From assembly GCA_002337125.1 (NCBI GenBank), contig DDFJ01000004.1, positions 795,889 through 859,888 of the forward strand: 64,000 bases of DNA. The letters are read 5' to 3'. Of this stretch, positions 8,970-17,145 are shown piece after piece (position 1 is the first letter of the stretch; every line of letters begins with the position of its first letter). A program made the translations under genes and the position numbers. A model generated the notes under the pieces. The model saw nothing but the letters and a program-made list of their open reading frames with translations. It did not search any database and was not told the origin of the DNA. This stretch comes from Chitinophagaceae bacterium UBA1931. Its GTDB lineage: Bacteria; Bacteroidota; Bacteroidia; Chitinophagales; Chitinophagaceae.

Positions 8970-9499
8970 ACCTGCGTGAAGAAATATTAGCAGAACATTC
9001 AAAAACACAAACCAATAAAATCATTGCATGGATTGGCAGTTCGCAAAAAAGATTTGATGAACTTGTCAACCTTTTTTTAAATGATGAATACCGTGTTACA
9101 CAACGTGCAGGCTGGCCGCTGAGTTATATTGCTTCAGCACATCCACAGCTTGTAAAAAAACACATGCAGGTTTTAGTTGAAACACTGCACAAAGAAAAAA
9201 TTCACAATGCAGTAAAAAGAAATATCGTCCGCTTTTTGCAGGAAGTTCCAATACCGGAAAATTTACATGGCGAAGTAATGGATATCTGTTTCAGCTTTAT
9301 TGCTGATGTAAACGAAGCGATTGCTGTAAAAGCATTTTCATTATCCATCCTTGAAAAGCTTGCAAAAATTTATCCTGAAATCAATAACGAATTACTTGTT
9401 GTAATAGAAGAAAGATGGGACTATGAAACAGCAGCCTTTCATTCAAGAGCAAGAAAAATTGTAAAGAAGATCAACAAATCATCGGCCAGCAAATTCTGA
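8966..9499 (+). CDS. helical-repeat (HEAT-like) protein of unknown function
   Basis: The 177-residue product is all alpha-helical, with repeated amphipathic helices such as DELVNLFLNDEYRVTQ, AVKRNIVRFLQ and IAVKAFSLSILEKLAKIY that resemble degenerate HEAT repeats. It has no signal peptide or obvious catalytic residues, so a cytoplasmic binding/scaffold role is the most one can say. Its ATG lies inside the cutC stop (ATGA overlap) and its end is only 3 bp from the converging T9SS gene. Translational coupling to cutC argues for a shared function, but I cannot name it. Confidence 0.75.
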   Translation: MNLREEILAEHSKTQTNKIIAWIGSSQKRFDELVNLFLNDEYRVTQRAGWPLSYIASAHPQLVKKHMQVLVETLHKEKIHNAVKRNIVRFLQEVPIPENLHGEVMDICFSFIADVNEAIAVKAFSLSILEKLAKIYPEINNELLVVIEERWDYETAAFHSRARKIVKKINKSSASKF

Positions 9500-9502
9500 T
9501 CG

Positions 9503-11551
9503 TTACCTGATCAAAACAAAATTTCCTTTGCGTTCAACAGCTTTCTTTGTGTCTTTATCAATGTATGTTAAACGCCAAACGTAAGTTGTCGATTCCTGGT
9601 CAATGCCTTTGTATTTTCCATCCCACTGATCAAGCCAGTTGTGACTTTCAAAAATCATCTGTCCCCAACGGTTATAAATTCTGAAAATAAAATTATCAGC
9701 CTTTACCGCATTCATCGGCCCGAAGAAATCATTCAAACCATCACCATTAGGTGTAAAAGCAGTGGGCACATCAATACGGCAGGTTTTTACAATTGTGATT
9801 ATTTTCTGGTAAGAGCTTGTACATCCGAGATCATTTGTAATTGTATGCGTAACCGTGTATTTGGCATCAGTAAATGTAGATGGAAAAATATGCGACTGTG
9901 GTTGTTCATCAGTACTTGTTTGTCCATCACCAAAATTCCAGAAATAGGTTAATGGCCTTTCGCTTGAATCTACGCCAGTTATGTAAACAGGTTCGTTCGG
10001 GCAATTGAATGTGTCAATGGTAAAATATGCCTGCAGAAAATTATCTAAGTAAATTGATTTACTAACGGTGTCTTTACAAAAACCATTTGACACAATCAAA
10101 GTCGTATTCTTATTACCAAACGTTTTATAAAATACTTCTTCTGTTTGATTGGTTGCGTTACCACCTGTTCCAAAATTCCATAACCAGCTGTTGACAGCAT
10201 TGCCCCCTGGATGCGCATACACAATTGTATCAGCAACACAACCGTAATACACATAATAATTGAAATCAGCATTAACCGTATCCTGAACAGAGAATGTCAT
10301 CTGCGAAGGAGGGGTGTTTTGATTACACTCATCAATAATTGTATTACCATCAAAACCCGGCTTTAATGAAACAACAAAAGTTCCTGCATTTTGCAATGGC
10401 TGGGCAAATGAAACAACAATATCAGAAGTAAGTCCATCCGTATTACAATTGCCTTTTGCACCGGTAATAGCAACAGGATAAGTTCCAGCAATAGAGAAAT
10501 CACTTCCTGAAGGATCGATTGAACTGCATTTAATCAGTTTTGAAAACACAAACCTGATTGACGTTGGCGCACAGGTTACAGGTACGAGGCTATCGAGTTT
10601 TGTTGGCTGTAAAGCAAGAATGGTGAAATCAGCTGCATCAGTTGTAGGTATGGCCCTGTCGCAGAGATCAAGAATTGTATTCGCATCGCTCCCATTTTTT
10701 AAATGCAGTGAATAACTGCCGGGAGGCAAAGGTTGAGATAAGGTAATTACAACAGAATCGGTTTCAAAACTGCTGTTGCAGCCAATTGGTCTTGCACCTG
10801 TTGCCGTTACCACTCCGTTGATTGGTGCAAAATCACTGCCATCAGCTGCAATAGATGAACACTTCATTTTTTTATTCAGCTTCAAACGCAATTCATCTCC
10901 ACCGCAATTTGGTTTTACCTGTTGCAGTGCAGGTTCCTTCGGATCTGTAATAACAGCTGTACCCCCACCAAATGAAAGTTGATACCCTTTTTGTGAATTG
11001 GAAAAATTACTGATCATCAAAAGATATGTATGCCCGGCAACAATGTTAGGAAGTCTGCTGTATTTGGGTGGGTTACTTGTGCCGTATGATCCACATTCAA
11101 TCAACGAAGTTGCACTCGATTTTGTTCCTGTCTCTCCTTTCAATCCCGACCAGTTGGCTACAACAACAATATTCGTATTAGTGAATACATCAGTTGGATT
11201 AAGACCGGTTATATCCCACACCTGCCAGTCGTAATCATCGTTTGCGTCAATGGGGTTAATGGTTAAACCCAACGTTCCGGAAGTGTAACAGGTAAACTTA
11301 TACCAATAAGGATTTACGTCGTAATATGTATTCTGGCTGGCATTACAGCCGGGAACTTTAACTTCACCGTTCATGCAGGATGGAACATTAGCCTGCGAAA
11401 AAACACTTGTTCCACAAACAGGAAATGCGGTTGCTGGTGTTTGTCCAAGAGTTGTACATTGAGCTTTTGCTTCACTGCCAAACAACAGCAATGTTGCAAC
11501 AATCAATGCCGAAAGATATTTTATACTTGACTGGTAATTCAATTTCATCAT
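9503..11551 (-). CDS. T9SS type B sorting domain protein with PKD-like domains
   Basis: A secreted protein of 682 residues with a signal peptide (hydrophobic core about 11-27, cleavage near SEAKA). Cysteine-containing beta domains include two related segments beginning KPNCGGDELRLKLNKKMKCSS and PVTCAPTSIRFVFSKLIKCSS. Two PKD-like repeats have the WNFG motif (NSWLWNFGTGG, LTYFWNFGDGQ). The C-terminal roughly 90 residues are a CHU_C/type-B T9SS signal (DVPTAFTPNGDGLNDFF..., IYNRWGQMIFES, WDGKYKG, GNFVLIR). It is exported by Sec and the type IX system and probably anchored at or released from the surface. It follows the rplL terminator on the same strand, where many bacteria have rpoB. Confidence 0.92.
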   Translation of the reverse strand: MMKLNYQSSIKYLSALIVATLLLFGSEAKAQCTTLGQTPATAFPVCGTSVFSQANVPSCMNGEVKVPGCNASQNTYYDVNPYWYKFTCYTSGTLGLTINPIDANDDYDWQVWDITGLNPTDVFTNTNIVVVANWSGLKGETGTKSSATSLIECGSYGTSNPPKYSRLPNIVAGHTYLLMISNFSNSQKGYQLSFGGGTAVITDPKEPALQQVKPNCGGDELRLKLNKKMKCSSIAADGSDFAPINGVVTATGARPIGCNSSFETDSVVITLSQPLPPGSYSLHLKNGSDANTILDLCDRAIPTTDAADFTILALQPTKLDSLVPVTCAPTSIRFVFSKLIKCSSIDPSGSDFSIAGTYPVAITGAKGNCNTDGLTSDIVVSFAQPLQNAGTFVVSLKPGFDGNTIIDECNQNTPPSQMTFSVQDTVNADFNYYVYYGCVADTIVYAHPGGNAVNSWLWNFGTGGNATNQTEEVFYKTFGNKNTTLIVSNGFCKDTVSKSIYLDNFLQAYFTIDTFNCPNEPVYITGVDSSERPLTYFWNFGDGQTSTDEQPQSHIFPSTFTDAKYTVTHTITNDLGCTSSYQKIITIVKTCRIDVPTAFTPNGDGLNDFFGPMNAVKADNFIFRIYNRWGQMIFESHNWLDQWDGKYKGIDQESTTYVWRLTYIDKDTKKAVERKGNFVLIR

Positions 11552-11617
11552 TTACTTCAACGCAAAATAACAGTTATCACCCGAAAGACAAATATTACTG
11601 CAAAAACGTTGCCTTAC

Positions 11618-11645
11618 AAAAAACCCCGACACATTGGTCGGGGTT
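11618..11645 (-). terminator. intrinsic terminator of the rplKAJL operon
   Basis: A 9-bp stem (11622-11630 with 11637-11645, core CCCCGAC/GTCGGGG) has a 6-nt loop. On the minus strand it is followed by a run of six T. It lies 27 nt after the rplL stop. Confidence 0.9.
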
Positions 11646-11671
11646 GAATGTATTTCAGAAGAAATACTGAA

Positions 11672-12046
11672 TTAAGCAATTTCAACATCAGCACCTGCTT
11701 CTTTCAGCTTAGCTGCGATATCTTCAGCTTCTGCTTTAGAAACACCTTCTTTAACAGGCTTTGGAGCACCGTCAACTAAGTCTTTTGCTTCTTTCAAACC
11801 TAAACCAGTTAAGTCTTTAACGATCTTAACAACGTTCAGTTTAGAAGCACCACCGCTTTTCAGGATTACGTTGAATGAAGTTTTTTCTTCAGCAGCGGCT
11901 GCACCACCTTCGCCACCAGCAGCAACTACTACTGCTGCAGCAGCTGGTTCAATACCGTAATCTGCTTTTAAAACGTCTGCTAATTCCTGTACTTCTTTTA
12001 CTGTTAAGCTTACTAATGATTCAGCTAATGCTTTAATATCTGCCAT
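11672..12046 (-). CDS. rplL: 50S ribosomal protein bL12 (L7/L12)
   Basis: The 124-residue product has the full L7/L12 layout. An N-terminal dimerisation helix pair (MADIKALAESLVSLTVKEVQELADVLK) is followed by an Ala/Gly-rich flexible hinge at about 35-55, and then the C-terminal domain that contacts translation factors (EKTSFNVILKSGGASKLNVVKIVKDLTGLGLKEAKDLVDGAP). It forms the ribosomal stalk on bL10. It is the last gene of rplK-rplA-rplJ-rplL and is followed by a strong terminator. rpoB, usually next, is absent. Confidence 0.99.
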   Translation of the reverse strand: MADIKALAESLVSLTVKEVQELADVLKADYGIEPAAAAVVVAAGGEGGAAAAEEKTSFNVILKSGGASKLNVVKIVKDLTGLGLKEAKDLVDGAPKPVKEGVSKAEAEDIAAKLKEAGADVEIA

Positions 12047-12160
12047 TTTTTTACTTTTTAACCGCCTTCATTTTCTTACCGAATCCGGCGGATGGTTATA
12101 AATTATTGCCGCATTTGAACCTCATCGGCGTTGGTTGTTTTTTACATCGAATAACTGCAA

Positions 12161-12676
12161 TTACTCAGCAGCTGCAGCTTCTCCTTTTGTTTCAGCGTTA
12201 TGCAGCAATGCAGCAATAACACGTTTTGCAGGAGACTGGAGCAAACCAATAACTTCGCCAATAAGCTCGTTCTTTGTTTTGATCTGTGTTAACGCCTTTA
12301 ACTGGTTGTCGCCGGCATACACATCACCATTAATAAACGCAGCTTTTAATACTGGCTTTTCGCCATTGCTTGCCTTACGGAATGAGCTGATGATTAAAGC
12401 TGGCTCTTTTGGATTTTCAGAGAAAAGTAATGCAGTTACATTATTCAGTGCATCATAAACACCAGCGTAACGTTCAGCATCCAGAGATTCCAGCGCTTTT
12501 TTAATCAGCGTATTTTTTGCAACCTTCATTTCAACATTTTTGTCGAAACAAGCACGGCGCAATTTGGTTACTTGTTCTACAGTTAAAGATTCAGTATCTG
12601 TAATGTAGAAGTTATTGTATTGACTGAACTTGCCTTTCAGCACTTCAATCACTTCATTTTTTTGATCTTTCGTCAT
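12161..12676 (-). CDS. rplJ: 50S ribosomal protein uL10
   Basis: The 171-residue product matches uL10, the stalk base protein that binds 23S rRNA and carries bL12 dimers on its C-terminal helix. Visible features are the N-terminal KNEVIEVLKGKFSQYNNFYITD, the LRRACFDKNVEMKVAKNTLIKKAL rRNA-binding region and the Ala-rich C-terminus. It lies 28 bp after rplA and 114 bp before rplL. The gap to rplL may hold regulatory structure, but I could not define a convincing hairpin there. Confidence 0.99.
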   Translation of the reverse strand: MTKDQKNEVIEVLKGKFSQYNNFYITDTESLTVEQVTKLRRACFDKNVEMKVAKNTLIKKALESLDAERYAGVYDALNNVTALLFSENPKEPALIISSFRKASNGEKPVLKAAFINGDVYAGDNQLKALTQIKTKNELIGEVIGLLQSPAKRVIAALLHNAETKGEAAAAE

Positions 12677-12704
12677 GATTTTAGTTTTAATAACCCTGAA
12701 AGGA

Positions 12705-13397
12705 TTAGTTCATGAATGATTTTGTGTCAACAGCAATAGCAGGGCTCATTGAGCTTGCCATATAAATGCTCTTCAGGTAAGTTCCTTTCGCAGTGGAAGG
12801 TTTTGCCTTGATGATTGCATTTAAGAATTCAGTGGTATTTGCAGCCAGCTTTTCAGGAGCAAAACTTACACGGCCAATTGATGCGTGGATAATACCAGCC
12901 TTATCAACTTTAAATGCAATTTTACCGCCTTTCACTTCATTTACAGCAGCAGCAACATCATTTGTTACTGTTCCTGTTTTAGGGTTTGGCATCAGGTTAC
13001 GGGGACCTAATACTTTACCAAGCTTACCAATCTTAGGCATTACAGCAGGAGTTGCGATGATAACATCAACATCTGTCCAGCCACCTTCGATTTTTGCAAT
13101 GAATTCATCCAAACCTACATGGTCTGCACCAGCTGCTTTTGCATCAGCTTCCTTATCAGGAGTGCAAAGTACCAATACTCTTTTTGTTTTACCGGTACCA
13201 TGAGGTAATGTTACTGTTCCACGAATTGCCTGGTCGGCTTTTTTAGGATCAACACCTAAACGAACGTGAACGTCTACTGAACTGTCAAATTTTGTACAGT
13301 TGATTTCTTTAACGAGTGTAGAAGCATCTTTAAGGGAATAAATTTTATTATTATCCACCTTTGCTTGTGCTGCTTTTCTTTTTTTGGTCAATGCCAT
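12705..13397 (-). CDS. rplA: 50S ribosomal protein uL1
   Basis: The 230-residue product matches uL1 throughout: LTKKRKAAQAKVD, SVDVHVRLGVDPKKADQAIRGTV, LPHGTGK, the signature MPKIGKLGKVLGPRNLMPNPKTGTVT, and the C-terminal IHASIGRVSF and TAKGTYLKSIYMASSMSP. uL1 binds 23S rRNA at the E-site stalk and in many bacteria also represses its own rplK-rplA mRNA. It starts 26 nt after rplK. No Shine-Dalgarno is visible, only an A-rich leader, as in the rest of the window except rpsU. Confidence 0.99.
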   Translation of the reverse strand: MALTKKRKAAQAKVDNNKIYSLKDASTLVKEINCTKFDSSVDVHVRLGVDPKKADQAIRGTVTLPHGTGKTKRVLVLCTPDKEADAKAAGADHVGLDEFIAKIEGGWTDVDVIIATPAVMPKIGKLGKVLGPRNLMPNPKTGTVTNDVAAAVNEVKGGKIAFKVDKAGIIHASIGRVSFAPEKLAANTTEFLNAIIKAKPSTAKGTYLKSIYMASSMSPAIAVDTKSFMN

Positions 13398-13422
13398 GAT
13401 TAAAAAAATTTAAGGTGAATAA

Positions 13423-13866
13423 TTAGTTTTCCCAAGGAGCTTTTCCGTCAACAGTTAAACCCATACTGCGAGCAGTACCAGCAACCATACTCATTGCGCT
13501 TTCAAGCGTAAAGCAGTTGAGGTCGGGCATTTTGTCTTTTGCGATTGCTTCAATCTGAGCCCAGGTTACTTTACCAACCTTTACACGGTTAGATTCTTTT
13601 GAACCTTTTTGAATTTTAGCTGCTTCCATTAACTGGATAGAAGCCGGAGCTGTTTTGATAACAAAGTCGAAAGACTTATCGCTGTAAACGGTGATTAATA
13701 CGGGAAGTACTTTTCCCATTTTGTCTTGAGTTCTTGCATTGAACTGCTTGCAGAACTCCATGATGTTAAGACCCTTTGAACCAAGGGCCGGACCTACAGG
13801 AGGTGCAGGGTTTGCCTGTCCACCTTTTACCTGCAGTTTCACAAATCCTGTGATTTCTTTTGCCAT
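13423..13866 (-). CDS. rplK: 50S ribosomal protein uL11
   Basis: The 147-residue product matches uL11 (MAKEITGFVKLQVKGGQANPAPPVGPALGSKGLNIMEFCKQFN..., C-terminal GTARSMGLTVDG). It forms the GTPase-associated centre with 23S rRNA. I chose the ATG at 13864-13866. The open frame extends 14 codons upstream, but family alignment starts at MAKEITG. A well-formed promoter lies at 13949-13979, giving a leader of about 75 nt. It is the first gene of an operon that is separated from nusG by the opposite-strand histone-like gene. Confidence 0.98.
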   Translation of the reverse strand: MAKEITGFVKLQVKGGQANPAPPVGPALGSKGLNIMEFCKQFNARTQDKMGKVLPVLITVYSDKSFDFVIKTAPASIQLMEAAKIQKGSKESNRVKVGKVTWAQIEAIAKDKMPDLNCFTLESAMSMVAGTARSMGLTVDGKAPWEN

Positions 13867-13948
13867 TGTAAAAGTTTTTTGGTGATAACGTCGTGCCATT
13901 TGGCACAACTCCCAAACGATAAAATTCTGAAAGAACTTTTTGGGACGG

Positions 13949-13979
13949 CAAAGGTAGGCTTGATTTCCTTACCTGCAAA
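13949..13979 (-). promoter_or_regulatory. promoter of the rplKAJL operon (-33 TTTG / -7 TACCTTTG)
   Basis: On the minus strand TTTG (13976-13979) is followed after 19 nt by TACCTTTG (13949-13956). This is an exact fit to the Bacteroidota primary-sigma consensus. The bases after the -7 box (CC-G-TCCCAAAAA) recur at the tRNA-tuf promoter. Confidence 0.8.
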
Positions 13980-14143
13980 GGATTTCAAGGATTATTTTGA
14001 AAGTAATATACAACCCTTTTCAATGCTGAAACATTCATAAAAACAGGCATTTTAAAAATTGCAGTTATATTTTTTTATTGACTGAATAATTTGGTTTAAT
14101 TTTTCATTCAGATTCATCTTTTCATAAAACCCATTTCATTATT

Positions 14144-14587
14144 ATGGCAAAAGCAAAGAAAAAAGCAGCCAAAAAACCTGCTAAAAAGGTCGCTAAAAAA
14201 GTGATCAAGAAAAAAGTAGCAAAAAAAGCTCCGGCTAAGAAAAAAGCAGCAAAAAAGGCAGTTAAAAAAGCCGTTAAGAAAGCAGCTAAAAAAGTGGTAA
14301 AAAAAGCAGCTAAAAAAGCTATTAAAAAAGTAGTGAAGAAAGCTGCAAAAAAAGCTCCGGCAAAAAAGAAAGTAGTGAAAAAAGCTGCTCCTAAAAAACC
14401 AGCTGCTAAGAAAGCTGCTCCCAAAAAAGCTGCCGCAAAGAAAGCCGCTCCAAAGAAAAAAACTGCCCCTAAAGCAAAACCAGCAGCAGCTCCTGCACCA
14501 GCACCAGCTCCTGTACAGGTTGAATTACCTTTAGCTGAAACTCCTGCTGCTCCAGCAACAGAAGCTCCTGCAGAAGGCCAGGCATAA
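14144..14587 (+). CDS. lysine/alanine-rich histone H1-like protein
   Basis: The 147-residue product is extremely basic. Residues 1-110 are almost only Lys, Ala, Val and Pro in AKKA/VKKA-type repeats like eukaryotic H1 tails and bacterial Hc1/AlgP-like proteins. Residues 110-147 form an acidic Pro/Ala-rich tail (PAPAPAPVQVELPLAETPAA). Non-specific DNA or RNA binding is the likely role. It is transcribed against the flanking genes between nusG and rplK and shares a bidirectional terminator with nusG. The near-repetitive A-rich DNA makes it prone to slippage and length change. The antisense Phe/Ala-rich ORF is a shadow. Confidence 0.85.
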   Translation: MAKAKKKAAKKPAKKVAKKVIKKKVAKKAPAKKKAAKKAVKKAVKKAAKKVVKKAAKKAIKKVVKKAAKKAPAKKKVVKKAAPKKPAAKKAAPKKAAAKKAAPKKKTAPKAKPAAAPAPAPAPVQVELPLAETPAAPATEAPAEGQA

Positions 14588-14605
14588 TTGACTTTTTGTA
14601 TAAAT

Positions 14606-14640
14606 AAAAAGTCCTTAACTGAATAGCTAAGGACTTTTTT
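14606..14640. terminator. bidirectional terminator between the histone-like gene and nusG
   Basis: A perfect 12-bp stem (14606-14617 with 14628-14639) has a 10-nt loop. It starts with A5 and ends with T6 or more, so it gives a T-tract on both strands. It sits between the two convergent stops. Confidence 0.88.
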
Positions 14641-14658
14641 TATGGAAGATATTTTTTG

Positions 14659-15225
14659 TTATGATATCTTTTCTACCTGCATGTAGTTTAATTCAACAGG
14701 TGTGGCACGGCCAAATACTTTTACTGCCACTTTTAATTTCTTCTTCTCATCGTTTACTTCTTCAATTACACCATTGAAATCGTTGAAAGGTCCGTCGATG
14801 ATTTTGATTGTTTCGCCAACAATGAAAGGCTCACTCATTATCATACTTGTAGTATCGGCCATTTCATCCACTTTGCCCAGCATTTTATTTACTTCAGCTT
14901 TACGGAGTGCAATTGGATTTTCCTTTCCAAGAAAATGAATCACATTACTGGTATTGCTGATTGTTTCACGGATATCATCACTCATCTTTCCGTTTTCCAC
15001 TTCAATCATTACATAACCAGGATAAAAGTTACGCTCCCTTACCACTTTTTTTCCATTGGCAACTTTATAAACTTTTTCAACAGGAAGAAATACCTGCTTC
15101 ACTACTTTATCCCAACCGTTGCGTGTTATTTCTTTATCGAGATACTCCTTTACCTTCTTCTCCTTGCCGCTTACGACACGAAGCACATACCACTTACTGG
15201 TTTCCGCATTCACTGTTTCAGACAT
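14659..15225 (-). CDS. nusG: transcription termination/antitermination protein NusG
   Basis: The 188-residue product matches NusG. The N-terminal NGN domain that binds RNA polymerase runs from about 9 to 115 (KWYVLRVVSGKEKKVKEYL, FYPGYVMIEVE, VIHFLG). The C-terminal KOW domain runs from about 133 to 188 (GETIKIIDGPFNDFNGVIEEVNDEKKKLKVAVKVFGRATPVELNYMQVEKI). NusG couples polymerase to Rho and to the ribosome. It is co-transcribed with secE (6-nt gap). It normally precedes rplK, but here the histone-like gene and a terminator intervene. Confidence 0.98.
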   Translation of the reverse strand: MSETVNAETSKWYVLRVVSGKEKKVKEYLDKEITRNGWDKVVKQVFLPVEKVYKVANGKKVVRERNFYPGYVMIEVENGKMSDDIRETISNTSNVIHFLGKENPIALRKAEVNKMLGKVDEMADTTSMIMSEPFIVGETIKIIDGPFNDFNGVIEEVNDEKKKLKVAVKVFGRATPVELNYMQVEKIS

Positions 15226-15231
15226 AACAGA

Positions 15232-15429
15232 TTAAGATTTGAAGAATGAATAAAAGAATTGAAGCACTTTGGCAATACCTAAATCCATAACCCAGATTAC
15301 AGCTGTAATAATGAGCGTAGCCACCAATACAATCATTGTCGATTGCTGAAGCTGTGCCCAAGTAGGCCAGGTTACTTTTTCGAGTAACTCTTTGTATGAA
15401 TCTTTGAAGTAAGCTGTTACCTTGTTCAT
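15232..15429 (-). CDS. secE: preprotein translocase subunit SecE
   Basis: The 65-residue product is the short SecE form. An amphipathic helix with the signature FKDSYKELLEKVTWPTWAQLQQST is followed by one transmembrane helix (IVLVATLIITAVIWVMDLGIA). It clamps SecY in the inner membrane. The ATG at 15427-15429 is preferred to the one nine codons earlier because it matches family starts. It lies 6 nt upstream of nusG, after tRNA-Trp. Confidence 0.97.
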   Translation of the reverse strand: MNKVTAYFKDSYKELLEKVTWPTWAQLQQSTMIVLVATLIITAVIWVMDLGIAKVLQFFYSFFKS

Positions 15430-15504
15430 AACGTTTTTGTTTGACAAATCATCCACTGAAAACTATTTTTCAATGGTTTAACCGTTAACCGGTTTAAGAA
15501 CCAG

Positions 15505-15575
15505 CACGGGCACTAGGATTCGAACCCAGATCAAAGGTTTTGGAGACCCGTATGCTACCGTTGCACCATGCCCGT
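15505..15575 (-). tRNA. tRNA-Trp (CCA anticodon)
   Basis: Acceptor strands ACGGGCA (5') and TGCCCGT (3') pair fully. The loop CTCCAAA gives anticodon CCA, and the T-arm has GGTTCGAATCC. No CCA is encoded. It lies between tuf and secE, the common bacterial position. Confidence 0.96.
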
Positions 15576-15621
15576 AAATAAAATTCCTTTACAGAATTTT
15601 GATTTAAAGAACTTTTTAAAG

Positions 15622-15660
15622 AGCAAAGTACCTAAGGCTTAAAACCAAAGGTACTTTGCT
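15622..15660 (-). other. long hairpin between tuf and tRNA-Trp
   Basis: A perfect 12-bp stem (15622-15633 with 15649-15660, AGCAAAGTACCT/AGGTACTTTGCT) encloses a 15-nt loop. On the minus strand it is followed by CTTTAAAAAG, a poor T-tract. The strand also contains TACCTTTG, a -7-like box. It could be a terminator, an RNA-processing stem or a promoter for tRNA-Trp. Confidence 0.5.
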
Positions 15661-15711
15661 TTTATTTTAAGCTTCCAGATTTCCTCCTGTTACAGAGAAG
15701 TTGGGGCTTTC

Positions 15712-16899
15712 TTATTTTAAGATTTCAGTTACCTGACCTGCACCTACTGTACGACCACCTTCACGAATCGCAAACTTCAAACCTTTTTCCATCGCAATTG
15801 GCTGGATAAGTGTAACAGTAAGATTTGTGTTATCACCAGGCATTACCATTTCAGTTCCTTCAGGTAAGCTAACTTCACCTGTTACGTCAGTTGTACGGAA
15901 GTAGAACTGAGGACGGTATTTTTGGAAGAATGGAGTATGACGTCCACCTTCTTCTTTGCTCAATACGTAAACTTCACCTTTGAATTCAGTGTGAGGAGTG
16001 ATTGATTTAGGAGCACAGATAACCATACCACGACGGATATCTTTCTTTTCAATACCACGTAACAGCAGACCTGCGTTATCACCAGCTTCACCCTGATCAA
16101 GTAATTTCTTGAACATTTCAACACCAGTTACAGTAGAGTTGAGTGATTGTTCCATCAAACCAACGATTTCAACAGGCTCACCTACTTTAATTCTACCACG
16201 CTCGATACGACCAGTAGCAACTGTACCACGACCAGTGATTGAGAACACGTCTTCAACACTCATCAGGAATGGCATATCAACCGGACGGGGAGGAAGAGGA
16301 ATGTAAGTATCAACTGCTTCCATCAATTCTTCTACTTTCTTAACCCATTTTTCTTCACCAGCTAATGCACCTGTAGCAGAACCTTGTACAATTGGAGTGT
16401 TGTCACCATCAAAGCCATAAGAGCTTAACAGTTCACGGATTTCCATTTCTACCAGTTCAAGCAGTTCAGGATCATCAACTAAGTCAACTTTATTCATAAA
16501 CACAACAATTTTAGGTACACCTACCTGGCGTGCCAAAAGGATGTGTTCTTTTGTTTGAGGCATAGGACCATCAGTTGCAGCTACTACGAGGATAGCACCA
16601 TCCATCTGAGCAGCACCAGTGATCATGTTTTTTACGTAGTCAGCGTGACCAGGACAATCTACGTGTGCGTAGTGACGGTTAGCTGTTTGATATTCAACGT
16701 GTGCAGTATTGATCGTGATACCACGTTCTTTTTCTTCAGGTGCACCATCAATTTCGTCATATTTTTTTGCCTGCGCCAATCCTTTTTTTGCAAGAATTTC
16801 GGTAATGGCAGCAGTCAAAGTTGTTTTACCGTGGTCAACGTGACCAATTGTACCAACGTTTACGTGGGGTTTCTCCCGCTTAAAGGTCTCTTTAGACAT
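15712..16899 (-). CDS. tuf: translation elongation factor Tu
   Basis: The 395-residue product is full-length EF-Tu: GTPase motifs GHVDHGKTTLT (about 19-29), RGITINTAHVEY switch I, DCPGHADYVKNMI and NKVDLVDD, then beta-barrel domains 2 and 3 (FSITGRGTVATGRIERG, ... FAIREGGRTVGAGQVTEIL). It delivers aminoacyl-tRNA to the ribosome. It follows four tRNA genes on the same strand, with promoter boxes upstream of the tRNAs, so it is probably made from a tRNA-tuf transcript. No Shine-Dalgarno is present; the leader is A/T-rich. Confidence 0.99.
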   Translation of the reverse strand: MSKETFKREKPHVNVGTIGHVDHGKTTLTAAITEILAKKGLAQAKKYDEIDGAPEEKERGITINTAHVEYQTANRHYAHVDCPGHADYVKNMITGAAQMDGAILVVAATDGPMPQTKEHILLARQVGVPKIVVFMNKVDLVDDPELLELVEMEIRELLSSYGFDGDNTPIVQGSATGALAGEEKWVKKVEELMEAVDTYIPLPPRPVDMPFLMSVEDVFSITGRGTVATGRIERGRIKVGEPVEIVGLMEQSLNSTVTGVEMFKKLLDQGEAGDNAGLLLRGIEKKDIRRGMVICAPKSITPHTEFKGEVYVLSKEEGGRHTPFFQKYRPQFYFRTTDVTGEVSLPEGTEMVMPGDNTNLTVTLIQPIAMEKGLKFAIREGGRTVGAGQVTEILK

Positions 16900-17016
16900 C
16901 TTATTTGTTTTAAATTGTGTTTACAAAAAAATCAACCATATATGTTTCTGGCAGCAGTAAATAAATTCAGCAACTGCCTTGCACACATCAAATTCAGAAC
17001 TTTCTCCTCAAATCAG

Positions 17017-17088
<72 letters not shown>

Positions 17089-17145
17089 TGGTAGAGTTTC
17101 AGTGAAATAATTCACATCAACCTATGTAAAGAACTCTCTTTTTTG

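Noticed and set aside
12047..12160. Attenuator between rplJ and rplL
   Set aside because: Only a short GC palindrome (ATCCGCCGGAT) with no usable loop was visible, so I did not annotate it.
14122..14424. Minus-strand ORF of Phe/Ala/Leu-rich protein opposite the histone-like gene
   Set aside because: It is the antisense reading of AAA/GCN repeats (TTT/NGC). Its low-complexity hydrophobic product is an artefact of the Lys-rich gene on the plus strand.
14144..14480. Possible tandem repeat/CRISPR-like array
   Set aside because: The repeats are codon-level AAR/GCN repeats inside a coding frame, with no fixed repeat-spacer periodicity.
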